Source of the DNA: Bacillota bacterium
Lineage (GTDB): Bacteria; Bacillota; Clostridia; Lutisporales; Lutisporaceae
NCBI GenBank assembly: GCA_023230985.1
Contig: JALNWH010000009.1
Coordinates: forward strand, 1-33,846
Direction: 5' to 3'
Length of the DNA stretch: 33,846 nucleotides
The position numbers and the translations under genes were made by a program. The notes beneath the pieces are model-generated. The model ran no database searches and had not been told where the DNA came from. It saw nothing but the letters and a program-made list of their open reading frames with translations. This document shows positions 21,856 through 30,141 of the stretch, piece after piece (within the stretch, counting starts at the first letter, position 1; every line of letters starts with the position of its first letter).

Positions 21856-24432
21856 ATGAAAAGCAAATTATCATTGCCAATTTTAATATTGCTTCTAATG
21901 TTAACTTTTTCATCTTTTGTATATTCCGATGTAGATGATTTTAACTTTTATAAGGTTTTTGATAATCATGGCTCTATAGTATTGATAATAGATTCAGAAA
22001 GTGCCGATATCATATATGGAAATAAAGCTGCTACGAAGTTCTACGGTTATGAAAAGGAAATTTTACAATCTATGAAGATTACGGATATAAATATATTATC
22101 GGCAAAAGAAACTGAAAAAGAAATGGAGGATGCTGTAAGCAAAGAGAAGAATTGTTTTATATTTAAACATCGCTTATCCAGCGGAGATATAAGAACAGTA
22201 GAAGTATATTCCTATCCTTATGAAAGTCAGAGTAGGAGCAAAACCTTCTTAGTTTCAATAATTAATGATATCAGTGAAAAGGAGACTTTTGAAAAAGAAA
22301 AAGAGGCTATTACCACTAGGTTTATTGTTATACTTTCAGGTACTGTTATGATTTTAATAATGATGAGCATGTCATTATGGAACAGTTCTAAAATATTAAG
22401 ATTAAAAAACTTAGAAGTAAGCAATTCAAATGAGTTGTTTAAAACTTTTATTGATGCAAAGAACAGTCTTATATTTTTAAAAGATGAAAATTTAAAACAT
22501 GTTTTTGTTAATAAGGAGACGGAAAAATTTTTCCAAAAAGAAGCGAATGAAATTATCGGCAGAGATGATTTTGAACTTCCAAAATCTGAGACTGCAATTG
22601 CGGCACGGGAGCTGGATTTAGAGGTGCTGGAAAAAGGAACCAACGTTGTCGGCGAGATAAGACATGAAGATAAAATTTATCAGGTGATAAAGTTTCCTGT
22701 GAAGCTAATAAGTGGAGGTATCGGTGTAGGTGCCTATGTAAGTGATATATCAGAAGATTACAATAATAGAATAAAGCTGGAAGAAACAAATATCCTTTTA
22801 AAAGAAAATAAGGAAAGCTTAAGGCTTATTTTGGATTCAACTGCTGAAGCAATATATGGTGTTGATATGGATGATAATTGCACCTTTTGTAATGCAAGTT
22901 TTTTAAAGCTATTAGGTTATAGACATGAAAATGAAGTTCTAGGTAAAAAAATGCATGGGCTCATTCATTGCAAAAAACAAGACGGAAGTAATTTTCCTTT
23001 GGAAGAATGTAAGTTATTTACTGCTCTTAAAAAAGGTGAAGGTGTCCATGTTGAAGATGAAGTATTATGGAGGGCAGACGGAACCTCATTTCCGGTATCT
23101 TATTATTCTTATCCTCAGATTAGAGATGGAGAGGTTATAGGCGCAGTTGTAACATTTACTGATATAACAGAGCGTATAGAAGCTAAAGAGGAGCTGATAA
23201 ACACAAACAAAGAACTGGAAGAAATAAATAAACAATTGCAAGAAAAACAATATTCCTTGGAAGAACAAAATGCCTATATTGAAGAATTGAATTCTCAGCT
23301 GGAGGATGAAAACATAAGATATCTACAGCAAAGAGAAATCCTACAGGCTCTGGTTGATTCCCTAGGAGCCGGAGCTGTAATGACAGACTTAGACGGGAAA
23401 ATTCTTTTTATAAATGAAGCTTGGAAAGAGTTATTTAACTATCTTGATTTTAAAGAAGAAAACTATCTAAAAGATAGTTTTTATATAAATAACGATGCCA
23501 GCTTTGGAACGGAAATATTCTTTAGAAATACGGTAGCGGGGATTGAAAATAAAGACGAACTTTTCAATCATTTAATAAGCTTAACGAAAGATACAAGCAA
23601 AAAGTATTCAATAGATGTGGAACAGAAACAGCCTATTAGAAGATTTCTTAATCTTTATTCCAATCCTTGTATTAGCGAGACGGGAAATATTTTTGGCAGA
23701 GTGTTTGTTGTCAGAGATATTTCACATCAAAAAGAAATAGATAAGATGAAAACGGAATTAATAAGTACGGTAAGTCATGAACTAAGAACACCTATGAGCA
23801 GTATTTTAGGGTTTTCCGAATTATTACTGACAAGAGAACTTGACGGGGACAGAAAAAAAGAATATGTGGAGATAATCAATTCGGAGGCACAAAGATTGAC
23901 GGATTTAGTCAGCAACTTTTTAGATATTCAGAAAATAGAAAACGGAATAAAAGAATATGATATGCAAGTTTGTGATATGAAACAGATTGTTATCGAAGCT
24001 ATTAAATTGTTTGACAAATTTGGAGGAAAACATAAATTTGTTTTTGAATACATTGAAGAAAATAAATATAATGTGGTTTGTGATAAAAGTAAAATACTTC
24101 AAGTTTTATCTAATCTAATTTCAAATAGCATAAAGTATTCACCCGGAGGAAGTGATATAAAAATATTTTTAACTAAAAATAATGAATGTGTTACGGTCAC
24201 TATTGCAGATTTAGGACTGGGCATTCCGGAAGAATCAAAAGATAAAATTTTTGATAAATTTTATAGGGTTAATAATGATGATAGAAGAAAGATAGGAGGT
24301 ACCGGTTTAGGCTTAGCGATAAGCAAAGAAATTATTGTTTTACATGGGGGGAATATTGAGTTTGAATCAACCCTTGGCCAAGGAAGTACTTTTTATTTTA
24401 ATTTGCCTTTAGCAAAACAGCAAAGCCATTAG
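21856..24432 (+). CDS. Membrane-bound multi-PAS sensor histidine kinase
   Basis: The protein has 858 residues. An N-terminal signal-like membrane segment (about 5-22) and a second one (about 156-174) bracket a first PAS-like domain (about 28-145), which would then lie outside the membrane. After the second segment come PAS domains at about 195-300, 315-430 and, after a coiled coil, 485-620. HisKA follows with His641 in VSHELRTPM, and then HATPase with SNLISNSIKYS, DLGLGIP and GGTGLGL. There is no receiver, so the small receiver encoded just upstream is the probable partner. The third PAS domain carries the DGSNFPLEEC motif common in this PAS subgroup. Confidence 0.93.
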   Translation: MKSKLSLPILILLLMLTFSSFVYSDVDDFNFYKVFDNHGSIVLIIDSESADIIYGNKAATKFYGYEKEILQSMKITDINILSAKETEKEMEDAVSKEKNCFIFKHRLSSGDIRTVEVYSYPYESQSRSKTFLVSIINDISEKETFEKEKEAITTRFIVILSGTVMILIMMSMSLWNSSKILRLKNLEVSNSNELFKTFIDAKNSLIFLKDENLKHVFVNKETEKFFQKEANEIIGRDDFELPKSETAIAARELDLEVLEKGTNVVGEIRHEDKIYQVIKFPVKLISGGIGVGAYVSDISEDYNNRIKLEETNILLKENKESLRLILDSTAEAIYGVDMDDNCTFCNASFLKLLGYRHENEVLGKKMHGLIHCKKQDGSNFPLEECKLFTALKKGEGVHVEDEVLWRADGTSFPVSYYSYPQIRDGEVIGAVVTFTDITERIEAKEELINTNKELEEINKQLQEKQYSLEEQNAYIEELNSQLEDENIRYLQQREILQALVDSLGAGAVMTDLDGKILFINEAWKELFNYLDFKEENYLKDSFYINNDASFGTEIFFRNTVAGIENKDELFNHLISLTKDTSKKYSIDVEQKQPIRRFLNLYSNPCISETGNIFGRVFVVRDISHQKEIDKMKTELISTVSHELRTPMSSILGFSELLLTRELDGDRKKEYVEIINSEAQRLTDLVSNFLDIQKIENGIKEYDMQVCDMKQIVIEAIKLFDKFGGKHKFVFEYIEENKYNVVCDKSKILQVLSNLISNSIKYSPGGSDIKIFLTKNNECVTVTIADLGLGIPEESKDKIFDKFYRVNNDDRRKIGGTGLGLAISKEIIVLHGGNIEFESTLGQGSTFYFNLPLAKQQSH

Positions 24433-24447
24433 TTTTAAAATAGAAGG

Positions 24448-25728
24448 GTGGTTTTTCAGATACATAGTGAAGAGTTGGATGTATTAATTCAAGCATCAAA
24501 AAAAGTCTTTATTGACGAGCTTTGTCTTAAAATTGAGGAAATTGACAAAATGCTTATTGCTTGCGGCGCACGTTGCAGCACGGAGGATATACGAGAATTA
24601 TTAAGATTTTTCCATTCAATGAATGGAACCGCTGCAACCCTCGAATTAGATAGCCTGGCCTCCATAGGAAGAAGGTGGGAAATAAGGCTTAAAGAAAAGA
24701 TAAACGAGCATGAGTTTATAGAAGAAGACATGATTAAAAAAATACATAAAGAGATATATAATATTAAAGATCAGATTGGTTGTGTATATAACGAAGCAGC
24801 AACAAAAACAAGGGTTCCATTGGAAAATTCTTATATAAATAATCAAAGCAGGGGAAGAATACTTTTAATAGATGATGATTTAACAATTCTTAAGCTGCTT
24901 GAAAATGCCTTTACGATAGAAGGATATACTATATATATCTGCGATGACCCGGTATCCGCTTTTGAACTTATCGCTGCTACGAAACCCGATGTGATTATAT
25001 TAGATATTCTAATGCCTGAAGTTAACGGTTACGAATTGTTGGAGAAAATAAAGGCGAAACCGGAATATGCCGATATACATGTTATTTTTTTAAGCGCCGT
25101 GGATAGCAGCGAAGACAGGATAAAAGGAGTTAAATTGGGGGCAGATGATTATATTACCAAGCCCTTTATTATAAATGAAGTGATAGCAAAAGTTGAAGCA
25201 GCTCTCAGAAGGTCGAATAAATATAAGGACAAGCTTCTCAGAGATGAATTTACCGGCGCATATTCCAGGCATTATTTTAGCTATCGTTTTATGGAGGAAT
25301 TGGAAAGGTATAAACGAAACGAAAAAGCTTTTTCCATTGCATTCGTGGATATAGATTTCCTAAGACTTATCAATGAAAAATATGGATATGGTGCAGGGGA
25401 TAGAGTGCTAAAAGAATTTGCATCTTATTTAAATAGGAATATTAGGAAATGTGATATTTTATTTAGATATGGTGGAGAAGAATTTATTGTACTTTTGCCT
25501 GATACCGATAGTTCAAAAGCTTTATTAGTCATTGATAGGATAAGAGAAGGTTTTGCAGGCAAAGATATTGATGCAGGGGATATGGTTATTAGGGCTACTT
25601 TCAGTGCAGGTATAATTCAAATTAACGATAAAGATATAACCGAGGAAGAATTAATTAAATATGCTGCTAATACTACTTATAAAGCTAAAAGCCTTGGAAG
25701 AAACACTGTAGCTATATTCGAGAAATAA
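24448..25728 (+). CDS. Hpt-REC-GGDEF diguanylate cyclase
   Basis: The protein has 426 residues. An N-terminal Hpt-like helical domain (about 5-95) has His56 in FFHSMNGTAATLE; the usual lysine after the histidine is Asn. A receiver (about 130-245) has LDILMPEVNG and ITKPF. The C-terminal GGDEF domain has the intact catalytic GGEEF (342-346) and inhibitory-site RKCD (333-336), so it should make c-di-GMP under phosphorylation control. It is the last gene of the long che/kinase unit. The start is uncertain: GTG 24448 lies directly against AGAAGG, too close for a normal RBS, and GGGTGG further in could serve a later start such as TTG 24475. Confidence 0.9.
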   Translation: MVFQIHSEELDVLIQASKKVFIDELCLKIEEIDKMLIACGARCSTEDIRELLRFFHSMNGTAATLELDSLASIGRRWEIRLKEKINEHEFIEEDMIKKIHKEIYNIKDQIGCVYNEAATKTRVPLENSYINNQSRGRILLIDDDLTILKLLENAFTIEGYTIYICDDPVSAFELIAATKPDVIILDILMPEVNGYELLEKIKAKPEYADIHVIFLSAVDSSEDRIKGVKLGADDYITKPFIINEVIAKVEAALRRSNKYKDKLLRDEFTGAYSRHYFSYRFMEELERYKRNEKAFSIAFVDIDFLRLINEKYGYGAGDRVLKEFASYLNRNIRKCDILFRYGGEEFIVLLPDTDSSKALLVIDRIREGFAGKDIDAGDMVIRATFSAGIIQINDKDITEEELIKYAANTTYKAKSLGRNTVAIFEK

Positions 25729-25756
25729 AGGGAAGGAGTCGAAAAATGCTCCCCTC

Positions 25757-25832
25757 ACTGTCATTCCGAACGCAGTGAGGAATCTTATTGTATCGAAGAA
25801 AAAATCCTTCGCTAAAGCCTCAGAATGACAGT
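25757..25832. repeat. Hairpin-type interspersed repeat
   Basis: ACTGTCATTC (25757-25766) and GAATGACAGT (25823-25832) are perfect 10-base inverted arms, with further partial pairing inside (AGTGAGGAAT against AATCCTTCGCT). It resembles the element at 3540-3617 and a fragment at 26313-26330. It is non-coding and lies between the GGDEF gene and the terminator at 25867. Confidence 0.75.
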
Positions 25833-25866
25833 AAGCAGGAGATTCCGAATAACAACAAAAATACAA

Positions 25867-25892
25867 GGAACGAATTTGTTCGTTTCTTTTTT
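25867..25892 (+). terminator. Rho-independent terminator of the chemosensory operon
   Basis: GGAACGAA (25867-25874) pairs with TTCGTTTC (25879-25886) with one G-U pair, and six T residues follow. Confidence 0.75.
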
Positions 25893-25893
25893 G

Positions 25894-25923
25894 TTGCTAC
25901 TAAAATAAAACCTATGATATAAT
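25894..25923 (+). promoter_or_regulatory. Candidate promoter of the cupin-hcp unit
   Basis: TATAAT (25918-25923) is preceded by TGA, an extended -10 element. A weak -35, TTGCTA (25894-25899), lies 18 bases upstream. Confidence 0.55.
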
Positions 25924-25946
25924 AATCCCACGGAGGTGAAGAATTT

Positions 25947-26285
25947 ATGGTGGAAAAAGTGTTCAAGCTGGCTCAGGGAAACGATAAAACTATAGAAAGA
26001 ATATTATTTGATGAAAATGTTCATTATCTTCATATGATATTAAATAAGAATGAAGGACTTCCTGAGCATTTTTCTAATTCCAATGTATATATGACTGTTA
26101 TTAGAGGTAGGCTTTCCATAGGATTGAATGAACAGGAAGTTCATGAGTATGAGGCGGGAACCATGCTTAAAATTCCTTTTAAAACGAAGATGAATGTCAA
26201 AAATCTGCATTCTGATACCTTAGAACTGATTGTTGTAAAGGCACCCGCACCTGATTCTATACCGGAAACACCGCCGACAGTGTAA
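25947..26285 (+). CDS. Small cupin-domain protein
   Basis: This 112-residue single-domain beta-barrel protein has the cupin pattern PEHFSNSNVYMTVIRGRL...YEAGTMLKIPF. Only one histidine (in PEHF) of the usual metal-binding set is obvious, so metal binding is uncertain. The C-terminus is proline-rich (APAPDSIPETPP). RBS GGAGGTGAAG. It is encoded 93 bases before hcp in the same direction without a strong terminator between, so a joint role in nitrosative or redox stress is plausible but inferred. Confidence 0.8.
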   Translation: MVEKVFKLAQGNDKTIERILFDENVHYLHMILNKNEGLPEHFSNSNVYMTVIRGRLSIGLNEQEVHEYEAGTMLKIPFKTKMNVKNLHSDTLELIVVKAPAPDSIPETPPTV

Positions 26286-26312
26286 CCCTTAAAGCCGCTT
26301 TGGCTATCCCAT

Positions 26313-26330
26313 CACTGTCACTCTGAGCAA
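26313..26330. repeat. Fragment of the hairpin-type interspersed repeat
   Basis: CACTGTCACTCTGAGCAA resembles one end of the elements at 25757 and 3609. No matching second arm is present, so this is a remnant in the gap between the cupin gene and hcp. Confidence 0.45.
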
Positions 26331-26378
26331 CATTAAAAGTTTTTTATAAATAAAAAATTAAAATTGGAGGTTATGATT

Positions 26379-28007
26379 ATGAGTATGTTTTGTTATCAAT
26401 GTCAAGAAACAGCGAAAAATACCGGATGCACCGTTAGAGGTGTATGCGGAAAAAACGAAGAAGTAGCAAAACTTCAAGACTTACTGATTTATACGCTAAA
26501 AGGTATAGCAGATATAGTGATAAAAAATAAAATAGATATAAGCAACATTCCGGACACCAATCATCAGGTTTTAAACAGTCTTTTTATGACTATTACAAAT
26601 GCAAATTTTGATGGCGATGCTTTTGAGAGACAGGTTAAAAAGATGCTTGGTTATAGGGATGCTTTAGTTGATAAAAACGATTCCGGCTTGCATGATGCGG
26701 CCACATTTGCGGTAGGTTCTCGCGAAGAAATGTTGGACAAGGCTTCCACTGTCGGAGTGTTAGCTACTGAAAATGAAGATGTTCGTTCTCTTCGCGAATT
26801 AATCATATATGGGCTTAAAGGCATGGCTGCCTACATGGAACATGCAGCGAATTTAGGGAAGAAGAATATTGAAGTTAACGAATTTATATATGAAGCTCTT
26901 GCAGCTACACTTGATGATTCAATGACAGCGGACGAGCTTGTTGCTTTGACTTTAAAAACAGGAGAATATGGTGTAAAGTCCATGGCCTTGCTTGATGAAG
27001 CAAATACGTCCACTTATGGCCATCCGGAAATAACCGAAGTGAATATCGGTGTCAGAAATAATCCTGCTATCCTTATTTCCGGACATGATTTGGGAGATTT
27101 GGAGCAACTATTGGAACAAACTCAAGGAACCGGTGTAGACGTCTATACTCATGGTGAGATGTTACCGGCTCATTCTTATCCTGCTTTTAAAAAGTATGAA
27201 AACTTTGTTGGTAACTATGGTAATGCTTGGTGGAAACAGATTGAAGAGTTTGAAACATTTCGTGGACCTATCTTGTTCACTACAAATTGTATAGTGCCTC
27301 CCAAAAGTGAAGAGATAAGGAAACGTATTTTTACAACTAATTCGGTAGGTTACCCGGGATGTCCTCATATTGTACCGAACGAAGAAGGCAAAAAAGATTT
27401 TTCAGAAATTATCGAATTGGCAAAGACTTTGGAAGCTCCGAAACAGATAGAGGAAGGAACTATTATCGGAGGTTTTGCTCATAATCAGGTACTTTCTCTT
27501 GCGGATAAGGTTGTTGATGCAATTAAATCCGGGGCTATTAAAAAATTCTTTGTTATGGCCGGTTGCGACGGTAGGATGAAGTCAAGGGATTATTACACTG
27601 AATTTGCAAAAGCTTTACCGAAGGATACGATTATTCTTACAGCAGGGTGTGCCAAATATAGATATAATAAGCTTCCTCTTGGAGATATCGGAGGTATTCC
27701 AAGGGTTCTTGATGCAGGACAATGCAATGATTCTTATTCTCTTGCATTGATTGCATTAAAACTAAAAGAAGTTTTTGAGTTAGATGATGTTAATGAATTA
27801 CCAATAGCTTTTAATATTGCTTGGTATGAGCAAAAAGCTGTTATAGTACTATTAGCATTATTGTATTTAGGAGTTAAGGATATACACCTTGGTCCCACGC
27901 TACCGGGGTTTTTATCACCCAATGTAGCAAAAGTCCTTGTTGAAAAATTCGGCATTGCAGGCATCGGCACAGTTGAAGACGATATAAATCTTTTCTTAGG
28001 AGAATGA
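26379..28007 (+). CDS. hcp: Hybrid cluster protein / hydroxylamine reductase
   Basis: Hcp reduces hydroxylamine and acts on nitric oxide in anaerobes. The 542-residue protein has the N-terminal iron-sulfur cysteines C5, C8, C17 and C23 (FCYQCQE...TGCTVRGVCGK), the class I spacing. Expected ligands of the hybrid cluster are visible: SGHDLGD, THGEMLPAHSYP, TTNCIVPP, YPGCPH, AGCDGR, TAGCAKYRYNKL and WYEQKAV. I chose ATG 26379 because GGAGG (26366-26370) lies eight bases upstream; a TTG start at 26364 would place this site inside the gene. A terminator follows at once. Confidence 0.97.
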   Translation: MSMFCYQCQETAKNTGCTVRGVCGKNEEVAKLQDLLIYTLKGIADIVIKNKIDISNIPDTNHQVLNSLFMTITNANFDGDAFERQVKKMLGYRDALVDKNDSGLHDAATFAVGSREEMLDKASTVGVLATENEDVRSLRELIIYGLKGMAAYMEHAANLGKKNIEVNEFIYEALAATLDDSMTADELVALTLKTGEYGVKSMALLDEANTSTYGHPEITEVNIGVRNNPAILISGHDLGDLEQLLEQTQGTGVDVYTHGEMLPAHSYPAFKKYENFVGNYGNAWWKQIEEFETFRGPILFTTNCIVPPKSEEIRKRIFTTNSVGYPGCPHIVPNEEGKKDFSEIIELAKTLEAPKQIEEGTIIGGFAHNQVLSLADKVVDAIKSGAIKKFFVMAGCDGRMKSRDYYTEFAKALPKDTIILTAGCAKYRYNKLPLGDIGGIPRVLDAGQCNDSYSLALIALKLKEVFELDDVNELPIAFNIAWYEQKAVIVLLALLYLGVKDIHLGPTLPGFLSPNVAKVLVEKFGIAGIGTVEDDINLFLGE

Positions 28008-28016
28008 CAATAAAAG

Positions 28017-28039
28017 GAGGGGCATTGCCCCTCTTTTTT
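28017..28039 (+). terminator. Rho-independent terminator after hcp
   Basis: GAGGGGC (28017-28023) pairs with GCCCCTC (28027-28033) across a 3-base loop and is followed by six T residues. In the rest of the 300-base gap to the next gene I see only the palindrome and promoter listed below. Confidence 0.9.
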
Positions 28040-28157
28040 ATTATCATTTGTTAAAGATTCCCCATAGGTTCTCTTAAAATTTATTAGGCTATCTTCCTCG
28101 GTTTAGAAGTATTGGTGAACAAGGTAAGAGGGGGACTAAGGGATTAGGTTTATAGAT

Positions 28158-28171
28158 ATATAGTACTATAT
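28158..28171. promoter_or_regulatory. 14-base palindrome upstream of the membrane cyclase promoter
   Basis: ATATAGTACTATAT is a perfect palindrome 15 bases upstream of the candidate -35 box, a position suited to an activator or repressor. It is AT-rich, so chance is possible. Confidence 0.35.
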
Positions 28172-28186
28172 TTTTGAAACTTTTCA

Positions 28187-28215
28187 TTGAAAGACGGAGT
28201 TAATTAACTTATACT
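28187..28215 (+). promoter_or_regulatory. Candidate promoter of the membrane diguanylate cyclase
   Basis: TTGAAA (28187-28192) and TATACT (28210-28215) are spaced by 17 bases; each differs from consensus at one position. Confidence 0.55.
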
Positions 28216-28307
28216 TTATACGAGCAAAGGTTAAATACTTTTCAACGGATTTATGGATGGGCAATTGAATTTTACTAAAATTAGGTACAACGGGGTGAGT
28301 AATATCT

Positions 28308-30089
28308 ATGGATAGATTTAAAAATATATTTAAGAATGTAGTGTTTACAATTGTTGTTATAATGTTCCTTTTAGGTGCTGCAACAGCTCAGGGTCAATTA
28401 GATTTAACCGAGGAGGAAAAAGATTATATAGCCCGGGGAATTGTGCTAAAAGGGGTTACCATTGATGGGGTAGCACCTCTGCACTATACAAATAGTGACG
28501 GGGAAATAAAGGGTATAACGATACGTATTCTTGATGAAATATCGGAGATGACAGGGCTTAAATTTGAATATGAATTATATAACTCTGTTGATGAAGCTTT
28601 AAAAAGTGATTATGATATATATTTGAGTGCGACTGGCAGCTATGCCCCCGCTGATATGATATTGTCACATCCTTATTTAAAATCCGAAACAATATTATTT
28701 ATCAATTCATCGGTAGATCCGAATTATTTGGGAAACAAGGTTTATGCCGGAGTAAAGGGAGGTCAGTTACCTGAGGGTGTAAAAGAAGAAAATGCTGTTT
28801 ATTACGGAACTAGAGAAGATACATTAAATGCAGTGGAAAAAGGGAAAGCTGATTACGGTTATGGGAATGCATATTCAGTAGCTTATTACACATTATTAAA
28901 TGGATATAGAAATATTGTTACTGTCCCCAGGGGAAAAGAGTCTAGGGAGTATTGCATCGGTTTTCCAAAAAAGAACGATGTTTTGCTTTCTATAATCAAC
29001 AAATCAATTGATGCTATAGATGAAGCAAAAATGCAGACCTTGGTATTAGACGTAACATCACATATAGACAGGAAACTTAATTTATCAATGGTTATGGATG
29101 GTTATAGCAATGAAATATTTATTATAGCTTTTTTAATCATTAGTTTGTTATTATTCGTTGTTATTTTTAGTGTCAATATAAATAAAAGACTTAGGATGCA
29201 AAACAAAAGATATGAAGCGTTGGCCTATATTTCTAATGAGTATCTATATGATTATTGTGTGGACACGGATGAATTGGAATTATCCGAAAGGAGCATTCAA
29301 TTATTTGGAGCCGGAAGAAAGTTGGATTTAGTAATTGAAAAATTGAAAGATGCTATATTTAATACTGAATTAATTTGTAAAAAAACCTCTGATTACAATG
29401 ATATACCTAGGTCTATTATAAAAGATAGGGGAAAAGGGTCATATGAAAACTTTTTAATAATTAAACTTCCCCTTAGCAACGGTAAAACAGGCATATTCAA
29501 GGTTATTAGTACTATTGTAAAAGATGATCAAGGGAAAATGCACTCTATTATCGGGAAATTGGTTGATGTCAGCAAAGAAGTGGCAGAAAAAGAAGAACTT
29601 ATTACAAAAGCTCAATTAGATGGGATGACCGGTTTATATAATGCGGCGACATCCAAAGAATTAATAATTGAAAGCATGAGGGGCAAAAATAAGTACAAAA
29701 CAGACGCTTTAATAATAATCGATTGTGATAATTTTAAAGAAATTAATGATAATTTTGGTCACTTAAAAGGGAATGAAGTTTTAGCAAACATAAGCAGGGC
29801 TATGAAGTCAATTTTTAGAAAAACAGATATTACCGGGCGCATTGGGGGAGATGAGTTTTGCATATATATAGACGGTATTCCTTCAAAAAATTTTGTTCAA
29901 ACAAAGTGTGAACAATTATCAAATCTTATTACGGAAATGAATCAAGATATTCGTATTTCAATCAGTATGGGAATAGCATTTTTCCATGAAGAAATCTCTT
30001 ATGAAGAATTGTTTCAAAAGGCTGACAAAGCATTATATCAGGCCAAGAGGAGAGGAGGAGGAGAAATTTCTGTTTATAATGGAGAGTAA
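28308..30089 (+). CDS. Membrane diguanylate cyclase with a solute-binding-protein-like sensor
   Basis: The protein has 593 residues. An N-terminal signal-like segment (about 10-28) is followed by an extracellular domain resembling family 3 solute-binding proteins (about 45-255; GVAPLHYTNSDGEIKGITIRI and DADYGYGN-type features). A membrane segment lies at about 270-290, followed by a degenerate PAS-like region at about 300-430. The C-terminal GGDEF domain has the catalytic GGDEF (513-517) and the inhibitory-site RKTD (504-507). It should convert extracellular small-molecule binding, perhaps of an amino acid, into c-di-GMP synthesis. It is transcribed alone and lies 2.5 kb beyond the chemosensory cluster. 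Confidence 0.92.
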   Translation: MDRFKNIFKNVVFTIVVIMFLLGAATAQGQLDLTEEEKDYIARGIVLKGVTIDGVAPLHYTNSDGEIKGITIRILDEISEMTGLKFEYELYNSVDEALKSDYDIYLSATGSYAPADMILSHPYLKSETILFINSSVDPNYLGNKVYAGVKGGQLPEGVKEENAVYYGTREDTLNAVEKGKADYGYGNAYSVAYYTLLNGYRNIVTVPRGKESREYCIGFPKKNDVLLSIINKSIDAIDEAKMQTLVLDVTSHIDRKLNLSMVMDGYSNEIFIIAFLIISLLLFVVIFSVNINKRLRMQNKRYEALAYISNEYLYDYCVDTDELELSERSIQLFGAGRKLDLVIEKLKDAIFNTELICKKTSDYNDIPRSIIKDRGKGSYENFLIIKLPLSNGKTGIFKVISTIVKDDQGKMHSIIGKLVDVSKEVAEKEELITKAQLDGMTGLYNAATSKELIIESMRGKNKYKTDALIIIDCDNFKEINDNFGHLKGNEVLANISRAMKSIFRKTDITGRIGGDEFCIYIDGIPSKNFVQTKCEQLSNLITEMNQDIRISISMGIAFFHEEISYEELFQKADKALYQAKRRGGGEISVYNGE

Positions 30090-30106
30090 GTTTGTTCTCC
30101 ATTATA
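30075..30106. repeat. Perfect inverted repeat at the cyclase stop codon, between convergent genes
   Basis: TATAATGGAGA (30075-30085) and TCTCCATTATA (30096-30106) are 11-base arms with a 10-base loop that contains the stop codon. No T run follows on either strand, so it is not a classical terminator. It may still protect or end the converging transcripts. Confidence 0.7.
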
Positions 30107-30120
30107 CGAACATACGTTCG
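30107..30120. promoter_or_regulatory. LexA (SOS) box-like site between convergent genes
   Basis: CGAACATACGTTCG matches at every position the Bacillus-type LexA consensus CGAACRNRYGTTYG. It abuts the inverted repeat at 30075-30106. There is no obvious promoter or start site beside it, because both flanking genes end here, so its function is doubtful. Confidence 0.45.
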
Positions 30121-30141
30121 ATAAGAATCTAAGATATTTCT

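Noticed and set aside
26291..26306. Terminator between cupin and hcp
   Set aside because: AGCC...GGCT gives only a 4-base stem and there is no adjacent T run.
26364..26378. TTG start for hcp
   Set aside because: GGAGG lies inside the extension; ATG 26379 has correct spacing and matches the usual Hcp N-terminus.
28216..28307. c-di-GMP riboswitch in the leader of the membrane cyclase
   Set aside because: GCAAA is present, but the conserved GGGACGCAAAGCC-type core and tetraloop-receptor pattern are not.
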